From Histomonas meleagridis (lineage: Eukaryota; Parabasalia; Tritrichomonadida; Dientamoebidae), in assembly GCA_020186115.1 (NCBI GenBank), contig WSYJ01000156.1, forward strand, positions 62,001 to 126,000: a stretch of DNA of 64,000 nucleotides. The letters run 5' to 3'. Every line of letters starts with the position of its first letter. The stretch's first letter is position 1. The notes beneath the pieces are model-generated. The model did no database searches. It saw only the letters and a program-made list of their open reading frames with translations, and was not told where the DNA came from. Below, piece by piece: positions 37,597 through 47,732 of the stretch. The position numbers and the translations under genes are program-made.

Positions 37597-39358
37597 CAGT
37601 TAGGGATTTAAACGTGTCCCAGGAATCAAAGTGGTCCCATACGTTAAAATACGTTTATAAATAATTATTAATAAAACCTCATTTTTCTCAATGTCAACAT
37701 TAGCACCAGCAATGCCACTAGATTAAATTAAACAAAAATTAGATAGTATTGGTATAACTCAAAGATTTACTCGATCATTATTTAGGAATTAAGACTTTAT
37801 GAACTTAGAATATTAAAATCATCAGCTTTGTTTTCTTTACAAATATGCATCTGAATTAGATGATGTTACTTTCACTTTTAATCAACTAGCATTCGTCTAT
37901 AATATGTGCCGTAAAACTGTATCTAGAAGTATCTCAAACGGCCCACAAGATTCAAAACCTTTAGGTCGACATAGAGCATTAGATGAAGATAAAGAAGAAA
38001 TAATTGTTCAAGCAATTATTGATTCATCATCTAATGAAGGTCATGCAATGACCCAAAGGCAGTTATTATCTTTTATCAATGAAAAATTTGATTTATCTTT
38101 AACAAAAGGATGGATAAATCAATTTTATCTTAGAAATATAGATAAAATTAAAAAATGTAGATCACTTCCTCAAGAAGACACATAAATGACAGTTCCTAGA
38201 GGACATTTAAGAGATTACTTCCAAAACATGCATAAACATGTGAATGGAAGGTTAACAGAATTAGTTTTTAATTCAGATGAAGTAGGAACTTCATCTTGGG
38301 AAGATCGAAAACCGAAGAAAGTTTTTGTTGATGCTAAAATTAACTCAAACAATGTTCATCATTCTTCAACAAGAAAAGTAACGCATATGACACTCCTTAC
38401 ATGTGTTTAAGCAGCAGGTGATGCTCTTACTCTAATGTTAATAACCAAACACTTATATAGTGATTATTTATGAAAAAACTATTTACGACAAGATGAATAT
38501 GTAATGATTCGTATTCGAAATCCACCTTACGTTAATTCTGTGTTATTTAATAAATATATTAATGATGTATTGATTCCATATGTCAAAAGTGTAAGAGAAA
38601 TATATGAAGTTGAGAAGTATAAAGCAATTTTATTATATGGATTCATTTGGTGCGCATTGTAACGTTGACATTCTAGAAGTTTTGAGAGAAAATAAATTAA
38701 TTGTTTTATGTTTTACTTCCCATACCACAAACATTTTCCAAGCCCTTGATTTGTCTTTATTTGGCGTTTTTAAAAAAATCAAAAATACTGTTGAAGATGG
38801 AGAAAGCCAAAAAATGGTAGAAAATGCAATTATTGTCATATTAAAGGCATACGAGCAGACCACAACATCATTTAACATTCGTGGGGCTTTCAGAAGGACA
38901 GAAATAAGTACTAAAACTGTTGCTGGTAAGAGAGTTGTCGAATTTGTTGCCAAAGAGCTGGTTTCAAATCCGGGATTTAATGAACTTTGGAATTTTAATA
39001 TAAAAATCGATGAAGTCAAAAAGAAAAAACAACAAAAATTCGGCATCGTGAATTCTGAATACCTTCCACCTGGTTGTACTTTAATTAGCAACGAAACTCC
39101 AAAATATGAAGATGAAGATGAAATAAATCAACTTTTGCAATAAAAATTAAATTGCACTTTTTTACTTTTCTATATGAGATATCATAGTTCAAATGAATAT
39201 TTATACTTCAAAGAATAATTTAAATTATTTTTATAAATATAAATAATTAAAACCAATAAATAAATGAGATATTTATCTTTGTTTCTAAAATTTCTGACAT
39301 CTAAGTGTAAACGTATGGGACAACTTTAATTCATGGGACACGTTTAAATCCCTAACTG
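37597..39358 (+). mobile_element. pogo/Tigger-like Tc1-mariner DNA transposon, 1762 bp
   Basis: Perfect 24-bp terminal inverted repeats (CAGTTAGGGATTTAAACGTG... at 37597-37620 and 39335-39358) are bordered by TA on both sides (37595-37596 and 39359-39360), the Tc1/mariner target duplication. A second subterminal pair (GTCCCATACGTT at left, AACGTATGGGAC at right) is also inverted. It contains a broken DDE_1-type transposase. Intact ends mean it could still move if an enzyme were supplied elsewhere. Confidence 0.92.
37691..39143 (+). pseudogene. pogo-like transposase, broken by stops
   Basis: The pieces in order are: a CENP-B/HTH-like N-terminus (FTFNQLAFVYNMCRKTVSRS, RQLLSFINEKFDLSLTKGWI); the first catalytic Asp in ELVFNSDEVGTSSWEDRKPK; the second in YYMDSFGAHCN; and the third in TTNIFQALDLSLFGVFKK, the counterpart of PHTTHLLQPLD in pogo/Tigger enzymes. 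Stops lie near 37722, 38183 and 38408 and again near 38470. Frame changes occur in the N-terminal part, before about 37.85 kb. The catalytic Asp residues themselves are still readable, so decay is moderate. Confidence 0.88.
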
Positions 39359-39360
39359 TA

Positions 39361-40031
39361 CATGTTGAATATTCAAAAATTGACGTGAATTTATTGTCTA
39401 TCCAAAATATATAATGGTTTTAACATGGAATCAAAAACTTCATGAAGAAGTGTATAATACAATGATTTCCATAAATAAAATTCATTCTAATTAAATTTAA
39501 AGATCAATTTCAATTTCATTATTATTCATCAACATCATTATTTTGCATATATTCTAACTAGTTATTCGATTCGAAAATAAATACTATAAAAAAATTCATT
39601 TTTTATTCAAATTGATCAAGATATTATGATTTTTATTATGAATTAAAAAAGGTAAATCAAAGATCAAAGTCTTCAAGCCTCTAAATATCTTCCTAAAGCT
39701 TTCAAAATTTTTGCATGTTTTAAGCTTGAATTAAACGATATTTCATCTAGGAATGAAAAAAAAATCAATATTGAGATGTTGCATTTAAATACCTAATTAC
39801 ACATTTCGGTAGTCATAAGTATCATTCATATGATTATCAGGAACAAAATGAATTTATTTGTTATCTAATTTCACTATTTTCAAAGTTTAAGTTTTACTTA
39901 CTTTATTACAGCGCATTTAAGATAAAAAAGCAAAAAAAAACAAATTCTTTTTTATTGGAACATGTCCACAAAAATAGTACACAAAAAAAACAATAATAAA
40001 TTTCAATTGCAAACGAAACATCCTTTGCCTC
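39361..40031. other. Intergenic, no gene seen
   Basis: AT-rich right flank of the pogo-like element, up to the 3' end of the Galpha-like gene. Confidence 0.45.
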
Positions 40032-40601
40032 CTAAGTGGTGTGCAACTTTGTTTTCGATATAGTTTTCGTTGCCCACTTTGAGTCAAAGAAATTCTTTTC
40101 GATTTCAAGAAGAACTTTGGTGAAATTCTCAATTGTTTGTGGATCTGTTTCGCAAAGTGGGATGATGTCGATCGGAAATGACATGTAACTCTTAAATTCT
40201 TCAATCTGTTCAATTTTTGTGTATAGAACAACTATCTGAAATTTGGACTTGCGAGCTGCATTCCTTAAAAACCAATAAAGGGTCTTCACAGTAAGCAAAA
40301 GAGTACTGTGACTTCTTGCATCGGCTAGATAAATAAATGTGGCAGTATCTTTTTTGCTTGTGATTTCTTTAGTCCAATAGCGACGAGAGCTTCGTTGATT
40401 CGCAGCATCAACAAAGCGTACGTTGATTGCTCCTTCATCTGTTTCTTCATCTTTTGGATTTAATTCATTTGCAATGCAACGAATCATGGCTTCTTTGACG
40501 GAACCTGGTAAATAGAATAGCAATATGGGTGCCTTAGGTTTAATTGTACGATGGGGCTTTGCGGCTTGTACCGGTGTTTCTTGTGAGTGTGCACAGCCCA
40601 T
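40032..40601 (-). CDS. Galpha-like pseudo-GTPase with lipidation signal
   Basis: 189 residues. The start MGCAHSQ is a classical N-myristoyl/palmitoyl signal, as in Galpha and Arf-like proteins. VRFVDAANQRSSRRYWTKEI followed by ATFIYLADARS lines up with the Galpha switch II and next strand (DVGGQRSERRKW...IIFVVALS). The P-loop position reads LFYLPGSVKEAMIRC, lacking the Gly-Lys-Ser/Thr of a nucleotide site. The NKxD position reads VLYTKIEQ. The helical insertion of Galpha is missing. It would sit at membranes but probably cannot bind GTP normally. It may be a regulatory dead GTPase. The relationship to Galpha versus Arf is uncertain; loss of the G1 and G4 motifs is directly visible. Confidence 0.68.
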   Translation of the reverse strand: MGCAHSQETPVQAAKPHRTIKPKAPILLFYLPGSVKEAMIRCIANELNPKDEETDEGAINVRFVDAANQRSSRRYWTKEITSKKDTATFIYLADARSHSTLLLTVKTLYWFLRNAARKSKFQIVVLYTKIEQIEEFKSYMSFPIDIIPLCETDPQTIENFTKVLLEIEKNFFDSKWATKTISKTKLHTT

Positions 40602-41204
40602 ATTGGCGTATAAACGTTATTTGTGGAAGGTTTTTATTGAAAAAATTGAGTCGATTTTATATTTGTTTTTCTATACTTTATTACAATTGAATGGGTTTAA
40701 ATGCTTGCAATGAAAAAAAATATTGCAATGATTTTGAACTATTCAAGATATTTAACAAAATATTTTTATTAATACAATAGCATACTATATTAAAGTCAAA
40801 TGTTTTATATATTATTTCTCCAAATAGAAATGATCAATATAAAAAGAGTATTTCTAATGTCTCAGTGTGGGGTAATTGTATTCAAACTTTGCGAATATTA
40901 AAGAAATGTCTCTATCTTCATACTCTAATATACATCATGGGGTTCTGAAAAAATAGTAGTAAAAGTATCTTTCAATCTTATAAATTGCATTGCATATTAT
41001 GTAGCTGCTTTCTTCCTGTGTTTGATAATATTTGTTATATTCGAAAAATTTGGATCTGTTTTAATATATTTCCATTTTGTAACTTCGCAATGGCAAAATT
41101 CGTTCACATATTATGCAACGTTCTCACAGTCGTTATACACCAGAAAGTTGAATATGGAAAAAAAAATTTTAAATAGTTTATTTGAAGTTTGAATAGCTTT
41201 AAAT
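40602..41204. other. Intergenic, no gene seen
   Basis: Upstream region of the Galpha-like gene. The short frame near 41 kb is Cys/Phe-rich from base composition only. Confidence 0.45.
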
Positions 41205-41400
41205 CGGTTTATTTGACTTTCTTTCTTCTTTCATGGTAATCACTAAGTAAAGGATTTTTTGTAAGATACTGCATGACAAGATTTATCTTTTTACTCAATG
41301 GATGTAATGAATATTTGGTAGTTAATTGGACGAAACCATCAAGATTTTAAAACATTTTTTAATATCAACTCTAAATTCCTCAATAGCTTTTCATTGAAAA
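41205..41400 (-). pseudogene. C-terminal coding relic, unidentified
   Basis: The minus strand reads AIEEFRVDIKKCFKI, a frame change, then DGFVQLTTKYSLHPLSKKIN, LVMQYLTKNPLLSDYHERR and KKVK before a stop at about 41207. The composition is clearly protein-like, but no family is recognised. It begins beside a word (AACGTATGGGCAACTTT) shared with the subterminal repeat of the pogo-like element, so the gene may have been cut by such an element. Confidence 0.4.
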
Positions 41401-42251
41401 TCAAAACGTATGGGCAACTTTGGGTGTTGAGTTTAATTATAAATTTTTAGGCAATTTCGACTACTGAATTTTGAGATCTCGATCAATTTTTCTCTTTTTT
41501 CTAAAATTTTCGAAAATCCTTTCGAACAATAAAACCCTTCAAGGTCTCCAATGTAAATATCAAAAATTTTTTCTTGGTTTTTATTCAATATTTGGAGAAA
41601 AAGTGAAAATATGTGAAAAAATCAAACATTTCAATGTTAATTCAAACGAATCTTTATATATCGAATGGCGATGTGATTTTATTTTTTATATATTAATATA
41701 AGTGATATTTTTTTCATAAATACATATGTTTTAGCATAATTTAAATTGTTAAGAATGAGAAATTTTTGTTTCAAAATAAGGTGAAGTGACAAATTAAGGT
41801 GTGATTTTTTCTAATTTTTTGATTTTTTTTATGCAATGTAAAAATTATTATGAATTGCGTTGCATGATTTTAATCTATCTTGCTATTACTTTAAAATGCC
41901 TAGTTATTTTTGTTAAACTCTTTATCGATTTTTCATTATTTCATAAATTCTTCGATAAATACTTTTTAAATCTATTTACATTAATATATGCAAGTATTTC
42001 ATTTTAAATTTTATGTATTATTAAAATATATTGGCATAATCCAAAGATATTATCATTTTTAATTTTGTTATATTGCCCACCCCCTGCTTCTTATTATTCG
42101 CAGCGATTCCAAATAAGAAATTTTAAGAATGATCATATCTAAAAATATACGTTGTTTTTTCATGAATTTTTGCAGTGAATTTTTTTTTTCATTCTTTGTG
42201 CATTTATTGGAAACTTTTTAACCGCATTATTACTCACAAAACTTTGTCTAC
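41401..42251. other. Intergenic, upstream of the RasGEF gene
   Basis: Very AT-rich. The Phe/Ile/Lys-rich open frames here are composition artefacts. The M3-like element of the RasGEF gene ends this stretch. Confidence 0.45.
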
Positions 42252-42259
42252 GACCGTTT
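42252..42259 (+). promoter_or_regulatory. M3-like element of the RasGEF gene
   Basis: GACCGTTT, 19 bases before the ATG at 42279. Confidence 0.6.
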
Positions 42260-42278
42260 ATTTAAGAATTGACGTCCG

Positions 42279-44111
42279 ATGTCAGCTCCAACTCACACAA
42301 CTTCAAACTCTCTTGATACAACAACACTACAATCAAAATCCTTAACACCCCATGCCAAAGCCTTTTTGGATACTCAAGAAAAGCCAACTCAACCACAAAT
42401 CCAACGTCCATGTCTTCCTATTTCCCCTGAGTATGACATGGTTCGCGAAAATTATTTCAGCAAAGTTGACGTTGATCGCTCTCAATGGATGGCACAACTT
42501 CTCCAATTAAATCCAGAAATCAAACAATTTAGAGAAAGAGTTTTACCGTTAGAACGTGCCGTTGAATTCGGACGTCTGTATCTTCCAGATGATCGTCTTG
42601 TTAATCATAATGTTGTTCTTTCGTTAATATCTCAACATTTACGTACACTCGGACTTGTTGAATCACAATCCTCTCTTCATTCAGAATGGGATTGTCCTTT
42701 AAATATACCCACATCTCTTGATCACTCTCAAATTGTCCTTCTTATACAACGTGGAATACAACATGCAGAACGATTCTGGGAATTAACAATGGACGGAACA
42801 GCTCCAAATGATCCTGATCGTAAGCAGCTTCTTGAAGAGATTTCTCGTGTTATTGGTGGTGCGCCAGTAATTCAAGATAACGGAAAGGATTTGAAATCAG
42901 AAACACCAAACGACCCACAGTTCATTACTGTTGTTGATGGAGTTCTAAAGTCGGCAACTCTCAATCAATTAATTTGGATATGTACAACAAACAGTCAATA
43001 CAAAACGCCAGACCTTATTTCAGCAGTATGTCTCACATATTCATCATTCACCAAAGCAGGAATTCTCTTTTCTAAGCTTTGTGAAAGATTCAAAATCGCA
43101 TTTGCAGAACCAAATTGGGATGATCAAAGACGTTCAGTCGAACTTACGTTTGATTTCTTACATCGTTGGTTACGCGAAAGTGGTCGTGAAATGGAAGATT
43201 CCGTATTATCAGCAATTCGCACATTTGTTGACAAAGAAATTCGACCACGGTTCCCCAACCTATGCGAACGATTACGCGACTTAGATCAACCTCGAAGCCC
43301 AGATGATTATATTGATGAATCACGTGCTCCGAAAGTTGAACTTGGAGTTCGTCACACCCTTTGGACTGAAGAATTCACGCTCACATCATTACCACCCGTC
43401 GAACTTGCTCGGCAGCTCACAATGTGGACGTCGCGCCCATTCTACAGCATCAAAAGGAGTGAGTTCCTCGACGGTTCTTGGGATGACCCACGCCGACAGC
43501 ACCGATCACCCAATATTGTGAAGATTACCAAAAAGTACGATGTAGCGGTTAGTTGGTTTACCATCAACGTCTTGAAACCTCCACAAGGTTTTGATCGAGT
43601 TGGAATTATATCATACTTTATTAAGGTAGCTAAGAAGCTTTATAAGATGCATAACTATCTTTGTTGTATGTGGGTTCTTTCAGCATTTAACAATCCGCCA
43701 TTATTCCGTCTGAAGAAAACAATGGCGGTTGTTGACAAGAAGAAAGTTCAATGGCTCAATGATGCTGTTAAAAAGTTGTTGAACTTTAGTGATAACTTTA
43801 AGGTACCTATCGATATATCGAACAATGCACTCGCAAAGAATCCAAAATCGCCTGTTTTGCCTGCACTAACATGTATCTTGTCACAACTTGCGACATATAC
43901 AGCAGGTGTTTCGGCGATGTCAAATAATCAGCAGATTAATGTTCGAAGAGCACTTGAAATTTTCACCTACATCCAGAGTATTGAGAAGTTCCAGAAGGAG
44001 AGATACTGCTTCTTGCCAATAGATCAGGCTCAGGACTTGATTGAAGGACTTGTCAAAATTGATAGCGATGAGCTGGATGCATTATCAAGAGAAGTTGAGC
44101 CGCCAAATTAA
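42279..44111 (+). CDS. LisH + RasGEF (CDC25-homology) guanine-nucleotide exchange factor
   Basis: 610 residues. After a Thr/Gln/Pro-rich start, a LisH-like dimerisation motif lies at about 109-137 (NHNVVLSLISQHLRTLGLVE). A RasGEF N-terminal domain occupies about 220-335 (VVDGVLKSATLNQLIWICTT ... ELTFDFLHRWLRES). The catalytic CDC25 domain occupies about 365-600: LTSLPPVELARQLTMW, ISYFIKVAKKLYKMHNYLCC, MWVLSAFNNPPLFRLKKTM and RYCFLPIDQAQDLIEGL. It would load GTP on a Ras/Rap-type GTPase. LisH plus RasGEF is a combination known from amoebae and other protists. The start is supported by the M3-like element just upstream. Confidence 0.93.
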   Translation: MSAPTHTTSNSLDTTTLQSKSLTPHAKAFLDTQEKPTQPQIQRPCLPISPEYDMVRENYFSKVDVDRSQWMAQLLQLNPEIKQFRERVLPLERAVEFGRLYLPDDRLVNHNVVLSLISQHLRTLGLVESQSSLHSEWDCPLNIPTSLDHSQIVLLIQRGIQHAERFWELTMDGTAPNDPDRKQLLEEISRVIGGAPVIQDNGKDLKSETPNDPQFITVVDGVLKSATLNQLIWICTTNSQYKTPDLISAVCLTYSSFTKAGILFSKLCERFKIAFAEPNWDDQRRSVELTFDFLHRWLRESGREMEDSVLSAIRTFVDKEIRPRFPNLCERLRDLDQPRSPDDYIDESRAPKVELGVRHTLWTEEFTLTSLPPVELARQLTMWTSRPFYSIKRSEFLDGSWDDPRRQHRSPNIVKITKKYDVAVSWFTINVLKPPQGFDRVGIISYFIKVAKKLYKMHNYLCCMWVLSAFNNPPLFRLKKTMAVVDKKKVQWLNDAVKKLLNFSDNFKVPIDISNNALAKNPKSPVLPALTCILSQLATYTAGVSAMSNNQQINVRRALEIFTYIQSIEKFQKERYCFLPIDQAQDLIEGLVKIDSDELDALSREVEPPN

Positions 44112-44544
44112 GGATTAATATGCGGTCGGTGTAGTTTTGGTAAATTTGGATATTTTAAATTATATTTTTTTTCATATTTATTGTGAAAAGATGTAAAAAT
44201 TCATCAAAATGAATAAACGCTCGAGGAGCTTAATGAGTTTAAATGAAGTTACGTTGAGCATTGTTTTATTTTGTGTTTGTTTGGTCTTGTCTTCTTCCGG
44301 AAATATTTGCCGAAGGTCAAAATTAGATGGCATTTATTTCCTGACGGCCACTCTCTGGCAGAAGATTCTTCTAGAAAATAATAAAAAAAAGAAAATATTT
44401 CTTAAAGATGGATTCAAATCAAAAAATTTATTTGACAAATGTGTTCATTTTCAATGATGTTGTTAAAAATTAGTTCAGAAAAAATGAATATTACAACACT
44501 TGCTATTGAGAAAATTTAAACTTCATGAAGTTATGAGTGAAAAA
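44112..44544. other. Intergenic, no supported gene
   Basis: Includes an 82-codon plus-strand frame (44209-44457) with one hydrophobic segment but no family match and no promoter word. I do not support it as a gene. Confidence 0.4.
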
Positions 44545-44850
44545 ACACAAACAATTCTAAAAACAAAAAATTAGTAATTGAACAAAAATCAGATAATGTG
44601 AAAAAAATATCAGTTACATCATCAAATACATATGATGAATGTACATGCACAAATTGATTAAAATGGAAAAACTCATTTATATTGAAAATTATTGCCAATT
44701 CTATCATTGTTAATTCACGTATGGTACCTTTGTTTAGTATAGCTCAAAAAATATGAAAATCATGGTAATTTAAGCATTAATTGCACAAATTTGTATCGAG
44801 AGTCTTCTCCACTATTGCGCCCAATCAACTTTAATTAATTTATAAAAAAC
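44545..44850 (+). pseudogene. Unidentified coding relic
   Basis: The plus strand reads VIEQKSDNVKKISVTSSNTY, DECTCTN, a stop, LKWKNSFILKIIANSIIVNS and RMVPLFSIAQK. A shifted frame then reads YENHGNLSINCTNLYRESSP. This is protein-like but broken, with no recognisable family. It lies just outside the left arm of the large inverted repeat. Confidence 0.35.
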
Positions 44851-44926
44851 TTATTTTATCATTATAATATCATAGGAAAATTTATTCATTTTGCTATTTA
44901 AAATCATTACTTAAAACATATTTTCT

Positions 44927-47485
44927 TTATTTATTAACACCGACAAGTGAGTTTTCTTTATCTTCTTCAAAGATTTCAAGTGCTTTTTCAATCGTATTGA
45001 TAACGTCATTCATCGCCATATGTTCATAATCCATTTCGATAACTTTCGTAAGGAATTTCACATAAGGTTCATTTTGATCAATAACAATTTTCGTTGGGAC
45101 TTCTCCTGTTTCATTATCTGCGATTTCTAATTCAATCGCTTTTTCTTTCGCTCGTTTGATAACTGAAGCTGGAAATCCTGCATGTTCTGCTGCTTCGATA
45201 CCAAATGACTTAGAGAATGGGCCTGGGCGTAATTGGTATAACATTACAATACCATTGTTATTAGTCGCATCCATATGACAATTAAATACATTCGGAAGTT
45301 CATTCGATAAATTACATAATTCATGAAAATGTGTCGCAAATAATGTAAATGATCCGATGTCTCGCGCTATTCGTTTAGAAATAGACCACGCAAGGCCAAA
45401 ACCATCGCTGCTGCTCGTGCTACGCCCTAAGTTCATCAACAAGAATTAATGACGTAGGCTTAGCATTCTGTAAAATAGATGACATTTCTGTCATCTCAAC
45501 TGCAAATGTAGACATATGAACCGAATCCCATGCTCCAACACGCGCATGAATAGATGTAATAATAGGGATGATGGCTTTGTGACATGGAACAAATGATCCA
45601 ATATGTGATAAAAATATACAAATTCCAACTGTTTTCATTAACGTAGATTTCCCTGCTGAGTTTGGTCCACTAATAATTAAAAATGATGAATTTCCTCGTT
45701 CCATTCGAATAGTATTAGGAATAAAATTAAAACAATGTTTCTCAATAAGAGGATGACGCGCTTCTTCTAATGAAATAAGATTAGACGTTTTATCAAATTC
45801 AGGACAAACATAATTATTAGAAATAGATACTTTCGATAATGATATAAAAACATCAATCGTCGAAAAGATATCATTTAATATTTGAAATATCGGGGAAAAT
45901 TCTTTTAATGTGCAAATTAATTCTTCAATAATTTCTTTTTGTTTGTTATCATATTCATTCTCATATTCAAAATATTCTTCAATAATTCGCTTAAGTTGAT
46001 ATGACGTAAAACGAACACCATCTTTCCGCGTTTCTAAAATCTCAAAATCTTCATGATTACGAATGTTTCGTTCTAAATTACGTGAAATTCGAAAATAAAA
46101 TGTTTTCATATTATTACTTCGTTCAAGTTTAACTTTATCTTCTTCAATATTAATTTCATCGGATACATTTCGTCGAAGTTCTTCCATTTCATTTTGTTTA
46201 TCTTCCATTAATTGTGACGTGTTACCTAACGTTTCATCAAAATTAGGTTTAATCCGATAAATATGTTGTGGAATCTTATCAAAAATCAATCGTTTCTTCA
46301 ATAAGTCGTTGAACTTTATTAAGTTCTTCTTCAATATTTTTTATATTCATTAACAAAATTTTCAATCATTTCATTATCATTCGTTGTTTCTTCAAATATT
46401 TTCAAATCTTTAGATACAAGAACAATATCATATAAACGAACACAATCTTGTAATGTACTTTTGTTCTTTACAAATTTACGAATTAATCGTGAAATATCTG
46501 GAAGTTGTTTCATATGATTACTAATTTTAAGACTAACTTCTTGATGATTATTAAAATATTCGATAATTCGTTGTCGTTTCTCAATTTCTGTGATGTTTAA
46601 TAATGGCTGTTGTAAATATTGATGAAGTAAACGCGAACCCATCGGCGTAACACACTCATTAAGTAATTGGTAAAGTGACGTAGGCAAACTATTCTTTTTA
46701 TATGAATTATTCTCTGGAAAAATATTTAACGCATTAGTTGACGAATAATCTAATGTTAAAAATTCATCTAATGAAAACGTTTGATGAACAAATTCATTTA
46801 AATTAATATGTAAATTATTAACTAACGCTTTCATACTTTTACTATTCGGAAATTTATCAATTTCAACATTTTTAACACTTGAAACTTCTTTATATGGAAT
46901 TTCAAACTTTTCACTAATAACTTTCATATTAATTAATATTTCAGGTGGAATAGAATAAAATAAAAATTTCACTCGGCATCGTTTGTGTAATTAAACTTTC
47001 AAAATGGTTTAAACTTGAATTATCATAAAAATTCAGTGGTTGAAATTGTAAATAATGTAGGATCACAACATGATGCATCAAATAAATATTCTTCATTCCG
47101 AAAAATTACAAGAAATTGATAACAAAAGTGAAGTGGTGGAAAGATCTAAATCACTATTCATCAAATCAATAACTTGCGAAATATCACCTGGTGACGCTTC
47201 AACGACTTTATTCCATTCATTACTTTCAAACTCGTACAACTCAACTGACGTTCGGTTGTAAAGTAAAAGATCTCGTAATAATGAAACATATAACGTTTCT
47301 GAAATACTAATATAATGTCCTGTTTTATTTTGTGTTTCTTTAAGTGAACCAATCGACCTTAAATACTTTTGTGCGATAACTTCTGCGTCTTCTTCAATCG
47401 CGTAATAACTACCTCCTTTCTTATAAAAACGAATAGTTCGAGGTTGTTCCTTTGGAAGTTTTTTTAATTCTTGAATATCAATCAT
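44927..47485 (-). CDS. MSH2: MSH2-like mismatch-repair ATPase, left arm copy, frame-interrupted
   Basis: About 850 codons. N-terminal MSH2-type domain (IRFYKKGGSYYAIEEDA...SISETLYVSLLRDLLLYN), core lever (TPMGSRLLHQYLQQPLLNIT), and the C-terminal ATPase: Walker A GPNSAGKST, FVPCHKA, ARVGAWDS, Walker B LILVDEL followed by a region homologous to GRSTSSSDGFGLAW, and FATHFHEL. Eukaryotic MSH2 usually has GPNMGGKST; here Ser-Ala replaces Met-Gly. The frame is broken by one extra base in A/T runs at 47101-47105, 46962-46966, 46337-46342 and 46281-46285, and by an extra T at 45428. At each of these points the right-arm copy is in frame. Either the gene is dying or these are sequencing errors. Confidence 0.85.
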
Positions 47486-47732
47486 TTTTTATATATAAAA
47501 GTTTTCTTTATTAAGAAGGGAATTAACGTCGCGGGCTTATATTATAAACGTACACCAAAAGTGCATTTATAAACGCGCATTTTAACCGGGACACTAAATT
47601 TTGCCATTTCGGTTTTATTCTGACGTCCATCATCGTTTCTGATTCCAAACAACATGAGCTCAAACCAAACCGTAACTTTTTCAAAAAAGATTTTTCCGAT
47701 CCGGAATTAGCATTCCTTCATACATTTACTTG
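47486..47732. other. Upstream region of the left MSH2 copy and 3' side of the WD40 gene
   Basis: The first ~75 bases (up to 47560) match the right arm exactly or nearly so; the rest is unique. It contains CG-containing words (GTCGCGGGC) unusual for the region. Confidence 0.5.

Noticed and set aside
41471-42007. Two Phe/Ile/Lys-rich frames upstream of the RasGEF gene
   Set aside because: They lie in extremely AT-rich DNA and have no protein-like block pattern.
44209-44457. 82-codon plus-strand frame after the RasGEF gene
   Set aside because: One hydrophobic stretch, but otherwise composition-driven; no family pattern and no Inr or M3 word near its ATG.
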